A stretch of 5,354 nt of DNA. Source: Synechococcales cyanobacterium PMM_0085. Lineage in GTDB: Bacteria > Cyanobacteriota > Cyanobacteriia > Elainellales > Elainellaceae. This document shows positions 5,001-5,354 of this stretch, one piece after another; position 1 is the stretch's first letter; each line of letters opens with the position of its first letter. A model generated the notes under the pieces. That model did no database searches, was not told where the DNA came from, and worked only from the letters and a program-made list of their open reading frames with translations. A program made the translations under genes and the position numbers. The stretch is from NCBI GenBank assembly GCA_949127705.1, contig CASBQJ010000493.1, forward strand, positions 1-5,354, read 5' to 3'.

Positions 5001-5354
5001 TTAGTTAGAATCAACGACTGTGATCGATACCACCAGATTGCTGCTGGGGGTTACTATCCCAGCCGTGGATGCAGGCGTAAACCTCAGGTTTTGTTTGACC
5101 AAACAGGAAGCCAAATTATCATATTCTGTGCTGCCAGAGCTTTGCCGGATCGGGGCTTCAGTAACTTGTCCATCTGGCTCGACAGTGACCTGCACCGCCA
5201 CTGTCGCCCCCAAGAAATTCACACTTTCGGGCAGAAGTTCACAGGCTCCGGGCTGAGTTGGGTCTGCAATTACCGTAAAGCTGTTGGTCAAAAGCACGGC
5301 ACTTTGTTCTGGGGTGTCGGCAGTTTCGTTGGGGGGGAGCTGGCTGGTACTCAC
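5001..5354 (-). CDS. TonB C-terminal-domain-like protein, C-terminal fragment (5' end beyond window)
   Basis: The last 117 residues are visible. The frame is open to the window edge, so the GTG at 5352-5354 is probably internal. A polar linker rich in Pro, Thr, Asn and Gln (about 1-20) leads to a compact domain with ATVAVQVTVEPDGQVTEAPI (50-69), RQSSGSTEYDNLASCLVKQN (70-89) and LRFTPA (90-95), ending in a beta strand LVVSITVV (107-114). The order strand, PDGxV turn, SSG, helix with conserved small residues, RFxPA and final strand is the TonB C-terminal pattern. TonB proteins span the periplasm and pass energy from ExbB/ExbD to outer-membrane receptors. Two cysteines (visible residues 38 and 84) could form a disulfide, consistent with a periplasmic location. 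Neither the N-terminal membrane anchor nor ExbBD is in view, so an energy-transducer role is likely but unproven; many cyanobacterial proteins carry this domain without known partners. Stop is TAA (5001-5003). Confidence 0.75.
   Translation of the reverse strand: MSTSQLPPNETADTPEQSAVLLTNSFTVIADPTQPGACELLPESVNFLGATVAVQVTVEPDGQVTEAPIRQSSGSTEYDNLASCLVKQNLRFTPASTAGIVTPSSNLVVSITVVDSN

Overview
The window looks like chromosomal DNA from a cyanobacterium. The octamer GCGATCGC (HIP1) occurs seven times in 5.35 kb, against less than 0.1 expected by chance at even base composition. Base composition is near 50% GC, and the protein families fit. The genus cannot be read from the sequence.

Layout, left to right: (1) the 3' end of an HAE1-type RND efflux permease on the + strand; (2) convergent to it, on the - strand, a 311-aa protein of unrecognised function with a C-terminal cysteine cluster, preceded by a nested inverted-repeat leader that could hide its ribosome binding site; (3) a clear rho-independent terminator and then, reading leftward on the - strand, a two-gene sugar-nucleotide cluster: UDP-glucuronate decarboxylase (4273 to 3305), then UDP-glucose 6-dehydrogenase (3105 to 1726); (4) a long, mostly non-coding AT-rich stretch (about 4274-4768) upstream of the decarboxylase, with a 19-bp tandem repeat array and three hairpins; (5) a GC-richer patch (about 4769-4951) with one doubtful 60-aa ORF; (6) the 3' end of a TonB-C-terminal-domain-like protein on the - strand, running off the right edge.

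The two sugar-nucleotide enzymes act in series. The dehydrogenase oxidises UDP-glucose to UDP-glucuronate, and the decarboxylase converts that to UDP-xylose. The pair would supply acidic and pentose sugars for exopolysaccharide, capsule or other surface glycans. No glycosyltransferase or polymerase is visible, so the end product is unknown. The 199-bp gap between the two genes contains a perfect 12-bp hairpin, so they may be partly uncoupled rather than a tight operon.

I see no RNA genes, CRISPR arrays, insertion sequences or defence genes. The most interesting signals are in the intergenic DNA (leader structure, tandem repeats, alternative hairpins) and in the uncharacterised cysteine-cluster protein. 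No clearly new multi-gene system is present.
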